A DNA stretch of 64,000 nt from NBLH01 sp050296515 (lineage in GTDB: Bacteria; Bacteroidota; Bacteroidia; Bacteroidales; NBLH01). The stretch is taken from contig JBNKRJ010000091.1 in assembly GCA_050296515.1 (NCBI GenBank), positions 62,001 through 126,000 of the forward strand, in the 5' to 3' direction. The translations under genes were made by a program, and so were the position numbers. The notes under the pieces were generated by a model. That model did not search any database. It was not told where the DNA came from and worked only from the letters and a program-made list of their open reading frames with translations. Below are positions 25,635 to 33,005 of this stretch, piece by piece; the stretch's first letter is position 1; every line of letters starts with the position of its first letter.

Positions 25635-26543
25635 TCAAACACTTAAACCTTCAAGAATCACATCAGAAACAACTTCATTAGAATGATGATATCCATCGGC
25701 CTTAAGATATTCACCCATCACTTGAAACTCAGCTGTTAAGGGTTTTATCGCGACCAATGATTGTTGATATACGTTATAATCATCAAAGACGAAGTCAACC
25801 AAAAAATGATATTCCCATTCTCTTCCTATAATAGGAATTGACTGAATTTTGCTCAGGTTTATATTGTAAAATGAGAAAATAGACAAAACATTTGAAAGGC
25901 TTCCCGTCTTATGCTTTAAAGAAAAACTAATTGAGGCCTTATTTGATTTGGCTCCATTTGAAACCTTCTGATTATCAGTGTTTTTTGGCTTTAAAATTAA
26001 AAACCTGGTAAAGTTTCTTTTATTCGTCTCAATACCAGGTTCAATTACAGATAAGTTAAACAGTCCTGCTGCCCGTTGACTTGCAATTGCACCTATCCCC
26101 ATTAATTTTTGTTCCTGAATTCTTCTTGCGCTATTGGCAGTATCATCAGATTCAATCAGTTTTATATGTGGATGTTTCTTAAAGAACTTCTGGCATTGTA
26201 ACAATGCCATTGGATGCGAATGTACTTCTTTAATATCCTCAATAGACTGGCCATCAATAGCTAACAAGTTTTGTTCAATTCTCAAAAGAATTTCACCTTT
26301 AATATCAATATTTCGCCCCTTTAACAAAGCATAATTTGGCATTATGCTTCCTGCAACAGTATTTTCAATGGCCATTAACCCGTAATCTACGTCACTGTTT
26401 TCTACAGAATCAACCAATTCACTAAAAGTTTCAAAAGGCACTGTAGAAATATTTTCTAATCCAAAGTGAAAAATCGCAGAAATTTCATGAAATGAGCCAC
26501 TTCCGCCTTGTATTGCAATTCTTTTTTTTAATTGATTGTCCAT
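25635..26543 (-). CDS. pheA: Prephenate dehydratase with ACT domain
   Basis: PheA converts prephenate to phenylpyruvate. The 302-residue product has the catalytic PDT domain (about 8-190), starting I-A-I-Q-G-G-S-G-S-F-H and carrying the catalytic N-K-R-N-F-T-R-F motif. A C-terminal ACT domain (about 205-285, S-F-S-L-K-H-K-T-G-S-L) senses phenylalanine; the usual E-S-R-P loop is S-K-I-Q-S-I-P here. The ATG at 26543 is used. A longer TTG-initiated frame to 26636 would run through the second attenuator hairpin and has no protein support. It is the first structural gene of the aromatic operon, 23 bases after the attenuator T-run. Confidence 0.95.
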   Translation of the reverse strand: MDNQLKKRIAIQGGSGSFHEISAIFHFGLENISTVPFETFSELVDSVENSDVDYGLMAIENTVAGSIMPNYALLKGRNIDIKGEILLRIEQNLLAIDGQSIEDIKEVHSHPMALLQCQKFFKKHPHIKLIESDDTANSARRIQEQKLMGIGAIASQRAAGLFNLSVIEPGIETNKRNFTRFLILKPKNTDNQKVSNGAKSNKASISFSLKHKTGSLSNVLSIFSFYNINLSKIQSIPIIGREWEYHFLVDFVFDDYNVYQQSLVAIKPLTAEFQVMGEYLKADGYHHSNEVVSDVILEGLSV

Positions 26544-26566
26544 TTTGAAACGATTATTTAGTAAAT

Positions 26567-26628
26567 AAAAAACCCCAGGTTTATGCCCGGGGTTGTAATC
26601 TTTTTTATAGTTTAACTTTCTCCCGGGC
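26567..26628 (-). promoter_or_regulatory. Attenuator 2: antiterminator/terminator pair before pheA
   Basis: The terminator is ACCCCGGG (26593-26586), loop CATAAA, then CCTGGGGT (26579-26572): eight pairs including one G-U. It runs into six T residues (26572-26567). The competing antiterminator is a perfect 7-bp pairing of GCCCGGG (26628-26622) with CCCGGGC (26591-26585). The two structures share almost the whole terminator 5' arm, so they exclude each other. The antiterminator 5' arm lies in codons 28-30 of leader peptide 2, so a ribosome finishing that frame would block it. Confidence 0.88.
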
Positions 26629-26709
26629 AAATACAATAAAGTAATTGAAGTAAAAAAAGAAGCCTTTTACTTGCCAGAAAAAATAATATGTACTTAAATT
26701 TTTAATCAT
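26605..26709 (-). CDS. Phe/Tyr-rich leader peptide 2 of the aromatic operon
   Basis: This 34-codon frame runs from ATG 26709 to TAA. Eight Phe, four Tyr and one Trp codon make up 13 of 34 residues, in two clusters: Y-Y-F-F-W at codons 8-12 and F-F-F-Y-F-N-Y-F at 17-24. It starts 7 bases after the T-run of attenuator 1 and stops 12 bases before the terminator 2 stem. The peptide itself probably has no function; translation speed is the signal. Stalling at the second cluster would leave the antiterminator arm free, while completion would mask it. No Shine-Dalgarno is visible, as is usual in this phylum. Confidence 0.85.
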   Translation of the reverse strand: MIKNLSTYYFFWQVKGFFFYFNYFIVFAREKVKL

Positions 26710-26715
26710 AATTAC

Positions 26716-26782
26716 AAAAAAAAAGAGCTCCATGTGGAACTCCTGAGATAATTAAACAAAATGAGCTTAGCCTCTCAGGAGT
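26716..26782 (-). promoter_or_regulatory. Attenuator 1: antiterminator/terminator pair
   Basis: The terminator is GAGTTCC (26742-26736), loop ACAT, then GGAGCTC (26731-26725), with one G-U pair. It is followed by nine T residues (26724-26716). The antiterminator is a perfect 10-bp pairing of ACTCCTGAGA (26782-26773) with TCTCAGGAGT (26748-26739), which takes up the first four bases of the terminator 5' arm. Its 5' arm covers codons 17-20 of leader peptide 1, just before that stop codon. This is the classic amino-acid attenuator layout. Confidence 0.88.
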
Positions 26783-26832
26783 AATCCTAAAAAGTAAAAA
26801 TAAAAATAATGAAATTTAAAGTTTTTGCTCAT
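26767..26832 (-). CDS. Phe/Tyr-rich leader peptide 1 of the aromatic operon
   Basis: This 21-codon frame runs from ATG 26832 to TAA. Its core F-K-F-H-Y-F-Y-F-Y-F (codons 5-14) gives five Phe and three Tyr codons, followed by L-G-L-L-L-R-G. The ATG lies about 15 bases after the predicted transcript start. The frame ends inside the 5' arm of the antiterminator. It is therefore read as the sensor of attenuator 1, reporting charged tRNA-Phe and tRNA-Tyr, the end products of the operon. It is too short for routine gene finding. Confidence 0.88.
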   Translation of the reverse strand: MSKNFKFHYFYFYFLGLLLRG

Positions 26833-26853
26833 TTCTATTACATTTTCGTGCTT

Positions 26854-26883
26854 CAAAGATAGAAACAATTTTAAACTGACCAA
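26854..26883 (-). promoter_or_regulatory. Promoter of the aromatic operon (TTG-N19-TATCTTTG)
   Basis: TTG at 26883-26881 and TATCTTTG at 26861-26854 are 19 bases apart, an exact fit to the Bacteroidota consensus. Transcription should begin near 26848, giving a leader of about 300 bases before pheA that holds both attenuators. Confidence 0.85.
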
Positions 26884-27042
26884 GTTTTTATTACATTAAT
26901 TTAAGATTAACAATTGCAAATTTAATTATAACTACCTAATAATAAAAGCTTTAAACTCCATAAATATTTTTTTTCGTTCATTAAATTAAATAAATATCTA
27001 TCTTTATCTATTAATTGACAATAACCTAAAATCTAAAACGCT

Positions 27043-28182
27043 ATGAATTTTAGTTTTACTGAAGAGCAGCTGATGATTAAACAAGCTGCCAAAGATTTTG
27101 CACAAACTGAGTTACTTCCAGGTGTTATTGAACGAGACAATAACGCTATATTTCCGGCTGAACAAGTGAAAAAGATGGCTGAGCTGGGTTTTCTTGGAAT
27201 GATGGTAGATCCAAACTACGATGGAACAGGGATGGATACAATATCCTATGTTTTGGCAATGGAGGAAATTTCAAAAGTTGATAGTTCTGCATCAGTAATA
27301 ATGTCAGTGAACAATTCGCTTGTTTGCTGGGGGCTTGAAAAATATGGAACCGAAGAACAAAAAGAAAAATACCTGAAGCCATTAGCCAGGGGCGAAATAA
27401 TTGGAGCTTTTGCTTTATCTGAGCCTGAAGCAGGTTCTGATGCAACAAGTCAAAGAACAACAGCTATTGACAAAGGTGACCATTATTTGCTAAATGGTAC
27501 AAAAAACTGGATTACCAATGGCAAGAATGCATCTGTGTATCTTGTTATGGCACAATCTGATGCAAAAAAAAAACACAAAGGTATTAATACCCTTATTGTT
27601 GAAAAAGGTATGCCTGGTTTTGAAACCGGTCCCAAAGAAGATAAAATGGGCATGCGTGGTTCTGACACCTGCTCATTAATGTTTACTGATGTAAAAGTGC
27701 CAAAAGAAAATAGAATTGGTGATGATGGGTTCGGTTTTAAATTCGCTATGGAAACACTAAATGGGGGAAGAATAGGTATTGCCGCCCAGGCTTTAGGAAT
27801 TGCCCAGGGAGCACTAGATTTGGCCTTGAAATATTCTCAGGAGCGAAAAGCTTTTGGAAAGTTACTGATTGAACATCAAGGTGTTGCATTTAAACTGGCC
27901 GATATGGAAGCAATGGTTGAAGGCGCTCGTTTGTTGGTACTTAAAGCAGCCTGGTTAAAAGATCAAAAACAAAATTTCGCCCATGCAAGTGCAATTGCCA
28001 AATTAATTGCTGCAGAAATAGCAATGAAAGTAACAACTGAAGCTGTCCAAATTCATGGTGGATATGGTTATGTAAAAGAATATCATGTAGAAAGATTGAT
28101 GCGGGATGCAAAACTTACTCAGATTTACGAGGGAACCTCTGAAATTCAAAAAATTGTAATTTCAAGAAACTTAATCAAATAA
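27043..28182 (+). CDS. Acyl-CoA dehydrogenase (short-chain/butyryl-CoA type)
   Basis: This 379-residue FAD enzyme oxidises acyl-CoA at the alpha-beta bond. The N-terminal helical domain is followed by F-A-L-S-E-P-E-A-G-S-D (flavin and substrate contacts, about residue 122). W-I-T-N-G and the G-M-R-G-S-D-T-C-S-L-M-F region come next. The catalytic glutamate lies in I-Y-E-G-T-S-E-I-Q near the C-terminus. Placement of that Glu and the length fit short-chain or butyryl-CoA dehydrogenases. No electron-transfer flavoprotein genes adjoin. It is a single gene with a strong terminator. The upstream gap to the aromatic operon leader has a TATCTTTA-like element but no exact -7 match. Confidence 0.93.
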   Translation: MNFSFTEEQLMIKQAAKDFAQTELLPGVIERDNNAIFPAEQVKKMAELGFLGMMVDPNYDGTGMDTISYVLAMEEISKVDSSASVIMSVNNSLVCWGLEKYGTEEQKEKYLKPLARGEIIGAFALSEPEAGSDATSQRTTAIDKGDHYLLNGTKNWITNGKNASVYLVMAQSDAKKKHKGINTLIVEKGMPGFETGPKEDKMGMRGSDTCSLMFTDVKVPKENRIGDDGFGFKFAMETLNGGRIGIAAQALGIAQGALDLALKYSQERKAFGKLLIEHQGVAFKLADMEAMVEGARLLVLKAAWLKDQKQNFAHASAIAKLIAAEIAMKVTTEAVQIHGGYGYVKEYHVERLMRDAKLTQIYEGTSEIQKIVISRNLIK

Positions 28183-28191
28183 ATATTTGTT

Positions 28192-28227
28192 AAAGGCTAC
28201 AATTTCTTGTGGCCTTTTCTTTTTTTT
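28192..28227. terminator. Terminator between acyl-CoA dehydrogenase and the bestrophin-like gene
   Basis: AAAGGCTACAA (28192-28202), loop TTTC, then TTGTGGCCTTT (28207-28217) form an 11-bp stem with one G-U pair, followed by a T-rich run. It lies between converging genes and acts mainly on the plus strand. Confidence 0.85.
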
Positions 28228-28999
28228 AGCTATCCAACCAGTCAAAGAATTTCTCAGCATTTATTTGCACATCATCCTCTCCTACCTGGTCATAGGGATT
28301 TTCTAAATGATCCTGAATATTATCCAGACTTACCAATACCAAACTAAGCAAAGCAGGCATTAACATTCTAAGTCCTAAGTGCAACCCGCTTGCAATATGC
28401 TCAAAATAAGGACCATATAAAATAGGTACTATCAAAATAAAGAATTTACTATAAGCACGAAGTGTAACTGGTGTTCTATACTGATAAATGTGCTTTAAGC
28501 TTTCAAAAGCATCTAGCATTTTACTTAAATACTGATTACTTCTTGAAGCTTCACCGCTTGGCAATTCTCTATCTCTAAAGCTTTTTATAAATAAAGATAA
28601 CTCCGAAAATTTTCCGTATACAATATTCTCATTTATTTGATGCTCCTGGGTTTCGGCATGAAGAAAATCTCTAACCGCTTTCATTAAATCCCTTAATAGC
28701 TCTTTTATACTTGATTGATAATCAGGATCAGTCTTAGGAACCCAATCTCTACATGCAAAAAACAATGCCCTGCCGTGTGCTTTTAACGATGAGTAGTGTT
28801 TTAAAGCTGTTTCTCTGCGATTATAAGCACCTCCAATGGAAAAAACAATTGGAAAAACAACTGCAATCCCGACAATTGTCATTGGAAAATCTGCATCAAT
28901 ACCATAAACGCCACATAAATAAGTAGATAGACAGGCCAGAGAAACTACTATTAATGATTTGAAATTTATAATCAGCCATAAGCTTTTCAAAACTCTCAT
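28226..28999 (-). CDS. Bestrophin-like membrane channel protein
   Basis: This 257-residue protein has two hydrophobic helices near the N-terminus (about residues 13-55) and two near 180-225. The phrases Y-N-R-R-E-T-A-L-K-H-Y-S-S-L (after helix 2) and L-D-N-I-Q-D-H-L-E-N-P-Y-D at the C-terminus resemble the R-x-x-E-A-R and I-x-x-E-x-E-N-P-F motifs of bestrophins. A pentameric anion channel is the best guess; the family link is by motif only and moderately sure. It begins 14 bases after the response-regulator fusion gene and is probably co-transcribed with it. Confidence 0.6.
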   Translation of the reverse strand: MRVLKSLWLIINFKSLIVVSLACLSTYLCGVYGIDADFPMTIVGIAVVFPIVFSIGGAYNRRETALKHYSSLKAHGRALFFACRDWVPKTDPDYQSSIKELLRDLMKAVRDFLHAETQEHQINENIVYGKFSELSLFIKSFRDRELPSGEASRSNQYLSKMLDAFESLKHIYQYRTPVTLRAYSKFFILIVPILYGPYFEHIASGLHLGLRMLMPALLSLVLVSLDNIQDHLENPYDQVGEDDVQINAEKFFDWLDS

Positions 29000-29013
29000 A
29001 TCAGGTTCTTTAA

Positions 29014-29901
29014 TTATTCGCTTCTAGAAAACACTTTGCGTACCCTTACCTGATTGCCTTTGCCAAGATATTGCATCTCATCAAATAAAAAGTTGGTAAT
29101 AAAGATTCCCCTGCCATTTAATTCCATTAACTGAGCACCTCTTGTAGGATCAGGAATTTCGCTCCAGTCAAAACCTTTTCCTTCATCGGTGATTACCCAT
29201 TCAACAAAATCTTCTTTTTGCTTAAAGTCAACTATAATTTTCCTTTCAGCTAGGTCAGGCCGCCCCATTCTTTCTTTATACAAATCCAGAATCGTATTAT
29301 TATCAGAAGCCTCTACCTTCTCATCATAAGTGATTTCAAGGTTACCATGCTCAACAGAGTTGGTAATCAGTTCATCAAGCCCTAATTCAATATTCGTTTT
29401 ATCAGAATCATCAATCTTAAAACCAATTTCTGAAATTAATTGGCTTACAATAGACGGTATATGTTCAAAATGAGTTTTGAATTCAATCCTAAGCTCTTTC
29501 TCTATAACTTTTCCTTCAGCTTTCTTTGCTAATCTACGACTATCGACAATAGTCTTGTACTTTTTGATAAGTCCTAACAGGCTCTTTTTGTCAATAGGTT
29601 TCTTCAGGTAGTTATTCGCTCCGTGCCGAAGTGCTTCAATTGCATAATCTTCGCTTCCAAAAGCTGTGGTTATAATAAAAATTGTATCTGATTTTTCACT
29701 TCTTAAACGACTCAACATTTCGAGACCATCCATTTTAGGCATCTGAATATCAGAAATAACCAAATCAGGATTATAATTATGATAGGCCTCTATCCCTTCT
29801 TCACCATCACAAGCTTTTTCTACATCATACCCTTCAAGCCTAATAAGATTATATAAAAACTCTCGTGAACCAAAATCATCCTCAACAATTAATATTTTCA
29901 T
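29014..29901 (-). CDS. Response regulator fused to anti-sigma-type ATPase domain
   Basis: This 295-residue protein has an N-terminal receiver domain (D8, D9, phospho-acceptor D51 in V-I-S-D-I-Q-M-P-K-M-D-G, Lys in L-K-K-P-I-D). A helical linker (about 120-150) follows. The C-terminal HATPase of the RsbW/SpoIIAB type has E-L-I-T-N-S-V-E-H-G-N as N-box, D-E-G-K-G-F-D-W and N-G-R-G-I-F-I-T as G-boxes. Phosphorylation probably switches binding of the kinase-like domain to an anti-anti-sigma or other partner, as in partner-switching systems. No STAS partner or sigma factor lies nearby. No TAnnTTTG promoter was found in the 165-base gap upstream. Confidence 0.85.
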   Translation of the reverse strand: MKILIVEDDFGSREFLYNLIRLEGYDVEKACDGEEGIEAYHNYNPDLVISDIQMPKMDGLEMLSRLRSEKSDTIFIITTAFGSEDYAIEALRHGANNYLKKPIDKKSLLGLIKKYKTIVDSRRLAKKAEGKVIEKELRIEFKTHFEHIPSIVSQLISEIGFKIDDSDKTNIELGLDELITNSVEHGNLEITYDEKVEASDNNTILDLYKERMGRPDLAERKIIVDFKQKEDFVEWVITDEGKGFDWSEIPDPTRGAQLMELNGRGIFITNFLFDEMQYLGKGNQVRVRKVFSRSE

Positions 29902-30066
29902 AACCTAAGCGATTTAAAAACCCAAAACAAAGTTCCATGTTTCAGAAAAAGGCTATTAGATATGCTTAAATACCTCTTTATATTAAACATGCGCTTAAAA
30001 TTATAAAAAAACATCCAATGGTCGTAATAAAAGTCTATTCTTATTTAAAAATAATCACCAAAGTAA

Positions 30067-31746
30067 TCACATGAAGTTAAAAGAAGTTTCGTAACTGGCA
30101 ATGTTTCCGCAGTAATCTTTAACCCATAAAACAAGAGAGTGCTCCCCTTTTTTTATTCCTTCTTTGGATAAATTGCAATTAATTAAATTGTTCTTTTGGT
30201 CGTATTCGAATAGGACCCATTTGTCATCAATATAACCAATGTATTCTTCTACACCAGATAGGTTATCTGTAATTCTAAATTTTAAATGACCAGACTTTGC
30301 TCTTTTGTATTTATCTAATGATAATGAACGAATTACAGGCTTTAAAGTATCTACAGCAACAAAATAACTTCCAAAACTATTGACTTTAGCTTCTAAAAAA
30401 TCACCCTCCCACTCACTGCTTTCGGCATACATGTTTCCTCTTTTTGATAATCCTGCAATTAAAGCTTTATTTTTAAGATCCTGTGGCAAATTATCAGGCT
30501 TGATAAGAATGCTTACCCTATTATGTATTGGGATATATCTATTGTGTATATGATGAAGCTTTGAATAGATACTATACTTATTCTCTGAAGTAAAATAAGT
30601 TAAATCGATATCATGATACAAGCAATTTCTATGAAAGATAATTTTGAATGAGTCGGTAGCAAAAGTATCTTCTTTAAAACAATCAATTTTTTTAACTATT
30701 GATGAATTAGGTTTAGCTTTCTTTAAAGCTTTAGTAGAATCTGAAAGAACTTTAAAATTTATACTTACAGCATTCCCTTTTACATCTTTACCAACAATTT
30801 TCACTTTATGCAATTTACCATCTGAAAAATCATATAGTCCACTTCCTGAGGTCTGATATATGCTCAGTTTATTATTTGGTTCAATAAAACATTCGCTTAT
30901 TTTTTTATTCGAAATCAAGCGCTCCTTGTAATCAATAAAACTATTGATGTATCTGGTCTCATAAAAAGAAACCTTGTCCATTTTGTTAGAAAAATACAGA
31001 CTATCATCAACATATAGCTCTAGTTGATAAACACCAAAACGATTACCATAACCAGTGATGTAGTCATGAATTTCTAATCCAAACCCTGTTAGACCAAAGG
31101 TTTTAATTGTACGACCATTGATTTTCGACAGAGTTTCTCTATCAGCATAGCTATTACGCTCATTTTCAAATCGATACATATAAACACCATTAATTTTTGG
31201 AGGTGTTTTATCAGTAATATTATATGCAAATAAAGGATTAACTGGAATTTCACTGTCTTGCTCTCTTATTTCAAAATGTAAATGGGCGCCGTATGAATGA
31301 CCCGAATTCCCGGACTTACCAATATAATCACCCTTTTTTAAAGGAAAAATATGTGGAAGAGGATAAACGTTCTGCTCAAATTGTTGTTTATTGTGTTGAA
31401 GTTTATAAATATATTCAGCTATATCATCTCGAAATTCACTCATGTGAGCATAAACCGTAACATAGCCATTTGGATGAGTAATGTAAATCGCATTTCCGAG
31501 TCCTCTGGGCGAAGTTAATATTCTGGAAATGTATCCATCAGCAACCGAATAATAATTGATACCAGATTTAGTGTTGGTAGATATATCTAATCCAGCATGA
31601 AAATGATTTGGACGGATTTCTCCAAAGTTACTGGAGATCTTAAAGTCAATGTTTATAGGTAAACGAAAATAATTTTTTTCGAATTTAATTTGAGCAGTAA
31701 GGTTTAAAGTAAAGAGGTAAATTAAAATTGTCGAGATAAATCTCAT
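30067..31746 (-). CDS. M23 (LytM-type) metallopeptidase, periplasmic
   Basis: This 559-residue protein has a short signal peptide (I-L-I-Y-L-F-T-L-N-L-T-A-Q). The M23 domain lies at about residues 25-180, with zinc ligands in H-F-H-A-G-L-D and H-L-H-F-E-I-R-E, and V-Y-A-H-M-S-E-F between them. Such domains cut or bind peptidoglycan cross-bridges. The remaining 370 residues are beta-rich, with Ig-like segments (F-R-I-T-D-N-L-S-G-V and L-V-L-W-V-K-D-Y-C-G-N-I-A near the C-terminus), common in Bacteroidota M23 proteins. The catalytic set looks complete, so it is probably active. Single-gene unit. Confidence 0.88.
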   Translation of the reverse strand: MRFISTILIYLFTLNLTAQIKFEKNYFRLPINIDFKISSNFGEIRPNHFHAGLDISTNTKSGINYYSVADGYISRILTSPRGLGNAIYITHPNGYVTVYAHMSEFRDDIAEYIYKLQHNKQQFEQNVYPLPHIFPLKKGDYIGKSGNSGHSYGAHLHFEIREQDSEIPVNPLFAYNITDKTPPKINGVYMYRFENERNSYADRETLSKINGRTIKTFGLTGFGLEIHDYITGYGNRFGVYQLELYVDDSLYFSNKMDKVSFYETRYINSFIDYKERLISNKKISECFIEPNNKLSIYQTSGSGLYDFSDGKLHKVKIVGKDVKGNAVSINFKVLSDSTKALKKAKPNSSIVKKIDCFKEDTFATDSFKIIFHRNCLYHDIDLTYFTSENKYSIYSKLHHIHNRYIPIHNRVSILIKPDNLPQDLKNKALIAGLSKRGNMYAESSEWEGDFLEAKVNSFGSYFVAVDTLKPVIRSLSLDKYKRAKSGHLKFRITDNLSGVEEYIGYIDDKWVLFEYDQKNNLINCNLSKEGIKKGEHSLVLWVKDYCGNIASYETSFNFM

Positions 31747-32126
31747 AAAACACTAAAAATTTAAAGTTAAAAAGTAATACGTATTTATAAAAAAGTAAAT
31801 TACCTATATAAAATCTTATAAAGGTATTCTTATTAAAAATCTAAATATAGCAATAGTTTCAGAACTATTTTTGTTGATATTCTAAAGCAAAAAGTCACAA
31901 ATATACTTTAAAGTTTTAGCTAGCCATGCAAATAATTCAAAAATATTTACGATATTTCGGCAAGAAATCAATGGTTTATTTGGTTTATTGAAACAAATTT
32001 ATTCTCAATAAATTAATTCATATAAATCAGATGTTGCTAAATAAGCTTAATACAGGCTAATTGTGCAATAATAAATTTGCTAATGATTTAAACTAGTATT
32101 AACTTTGTAATTGCGATTAATTTGAA
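31747..32126. other. Intergenic region between M23 peptidase and zapA locus
   Basis: This 380-base AT-rich gap has no reading frame of note. A TATATTTG on the minus strand at 31905-31898 could serve the peptidase gene but lies about 150 bases from its start and lacks a well-placed TTG. The plus-strand promoter for the zapA locus is at its right end. Nothing else was recognised. Confidence 0.5.
32076..32107 (+). promoter_or_regulatory. Promoter of the zapA locus (TTTG-N20-TAACTTTG)
   Basis: TTTG at 32076-32079 and TAACTTTG at 32100-32107 are 20 bases apart, a full match to the Bacteroidota consensus. The predicted start near 32114 leaves a leader of about a dozen bases before the first gene. 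Confidence 0.8.
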
Positions 32127-32420
32127 ATGACGCCGGAACTTGAAAAAGTAATTGAGAACCTAAAGCAACATATTAACACTGTTAAAGAATTACATTCGAA
32201 AGCTTTAGAAGAAAATAGTAAGTTAAAAGATGAAATAAAAGGTTTATCGGCTCAAGTAGAAAACAAAGAAAAATTAAATGAACAATTAGAAAAAAAATAT
32301 GAATCATTGAAGCTTGCTAAAGTTATTGCAGCATCTAGTACTGATGCGCATGATGCAAAGATTAAGCTCAATAGAATAGTGCGGGAAATTGACAAATGCA
32401 TATCATTATTAAACAAGTAA
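32127..32420 (+). CDS. Small coiled-coil protein upstream of zapA
   Basis: This 97-residue protein is almost entirely heptad-patterned (L-E-K-V-I-E-N-L-K-Q-H-I to about residue 65), followed by a short helix (I-K-L-N-R-I-V-R-E-I-D-K-C-I-S-L-L). No signal peptide is present. Size, composition and position 22 bases before zapA suggest a ZapB-like divisome or cell-cycle partner, but homology to ZapB cannot be shown by eye. Confidence 0.75.
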   Translation: MTPELEKVIENLKQHINTVKELHSKALEENSKLKDEIKGLSAQVENKEKLNEQLEKKYESLKLAKVIAASSTDAHDAKIKLNRIVREIDKCISLLNK

Positions 32421-32442
32421 TCTAAATATATAGCAAAATTTA

Positions 32443-32748
32443 ATGGAAGAAAAGCTGTCAATACGAATTAATATAGCTGAAAGATATTATCCATTGAAAG
32501 TTAATAGAGATGAAGAAGAAAGGATAAGAAAAGCAGCAAAATTAATCAATGATCAGCTTTTACGTTACAAACAAACTTATTCGGGAAAAGACACGCCAGA
32601 TTTTATGGCAATGGTAACATTACATTTTACAACAAAATTTTTAGAATTGGAGGAAAAAATGGATGAAACTCCAATTGTTGAAAAAATTGAAAGCCTGAAT
32701 GAAGATATAATGGAATACTTGAATAATGTAAGTATAGAAAGTTCTTAA
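32443..32748 (+). CDS. zapA: Cell division protein ZapA
   Basis: This 101-residue ZapA-family protein binds and bundles FtsZ filaments at midcell. It shows the compact N-terminal beta-hairpin (L-S-I-R-I-N-I-A-E-R-Y-Y-P-L-K-V) and the R-x-x-A-x-x-I-N segment. The long C-terminal helix (D-F-M-A-M-V-T-L-H-F-T-T-K-F-L-E-L-E-E) forms dimers and tetramers. It is followed directly by the 6S-like RNA, echoing the zapA-ssrS linkage of Proteobacteria. Confidence 0.88.
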   Translation: MEEKLSIRINIAERYYPLKVNRDEEERIRKAAKLINDQLLRYKQTYSGKDTPDFMAMVTLHFTTKFLELEEKMDETPIVEKIESLNEDIMEYLNNVSIESS

Positions 32749-32787
32749 AAATAGTAACATATAATTGAACAAAGGGTCAAAAAAATA

Positions 32788-32986
32788 CGCCCGCATTGTT
32801 TCTTTAAGTATTTGAAAGCTCAACACTTTAACAATTTGGAGCAAAGCTCAAGTTACGTAGAACAGGCCTTAATATCTTAGGATATTCTTTTTCGAAAGAC
32901 ATTGGACGTTCGAAATAATGAGGCAGCTCCACCCATGTCTATTTGGGGTTTTCTAAATCATAAGGAAATAAATGCGGGTTTTTTTT
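32788..32986 (+). ncRNA. ssrS: 6S-like RNA (6S-Flavo type)
   Basis: 6S RNA binds the housekeeping RNA polymerase and tempers transcription. The segment fits in size (about 190-200 bases) and shape. A long closing stem joins CCCGCATT-G-TTTCTTTA (32790-32806) to TAAGGAAA-TA-AATGCGGG (32961-32978), eight perfect pairs then eight more with one G-U after a small bulge. A T8 run follows. The middle is a large, mostly open region with a short AATATC-TTAG-GATATT hairpin (32871-32886) and a TTTCGAA/TTCGAAA pairing (32890-32915). Its place between zapA and rny supports the call. A TATAATTG at 32760-32767 may be its own -7 box; co-transcription with zapA and processing is the alternative. Confidence 0.75.
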
Positions 32987-33005
32987 AATATATAATCAAA
33001 TAACA

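Noticed and set aside
26544..26636. N-terminal extension of PheA from a TTG at 26636
   Set aside because: The extra codons pass through the attenuator 2 terminator hairpin and overlap leader peptide 2; the ATG at 26543 leads directly into the conserved first strand.
26567..26883. T-box or metabolite riboswitch in the aromatic leader
   Set aside because: No T-box motif or known riboswitch core is visible, and both terminators are explained by the overlapping Phe/Tyr reading frames.
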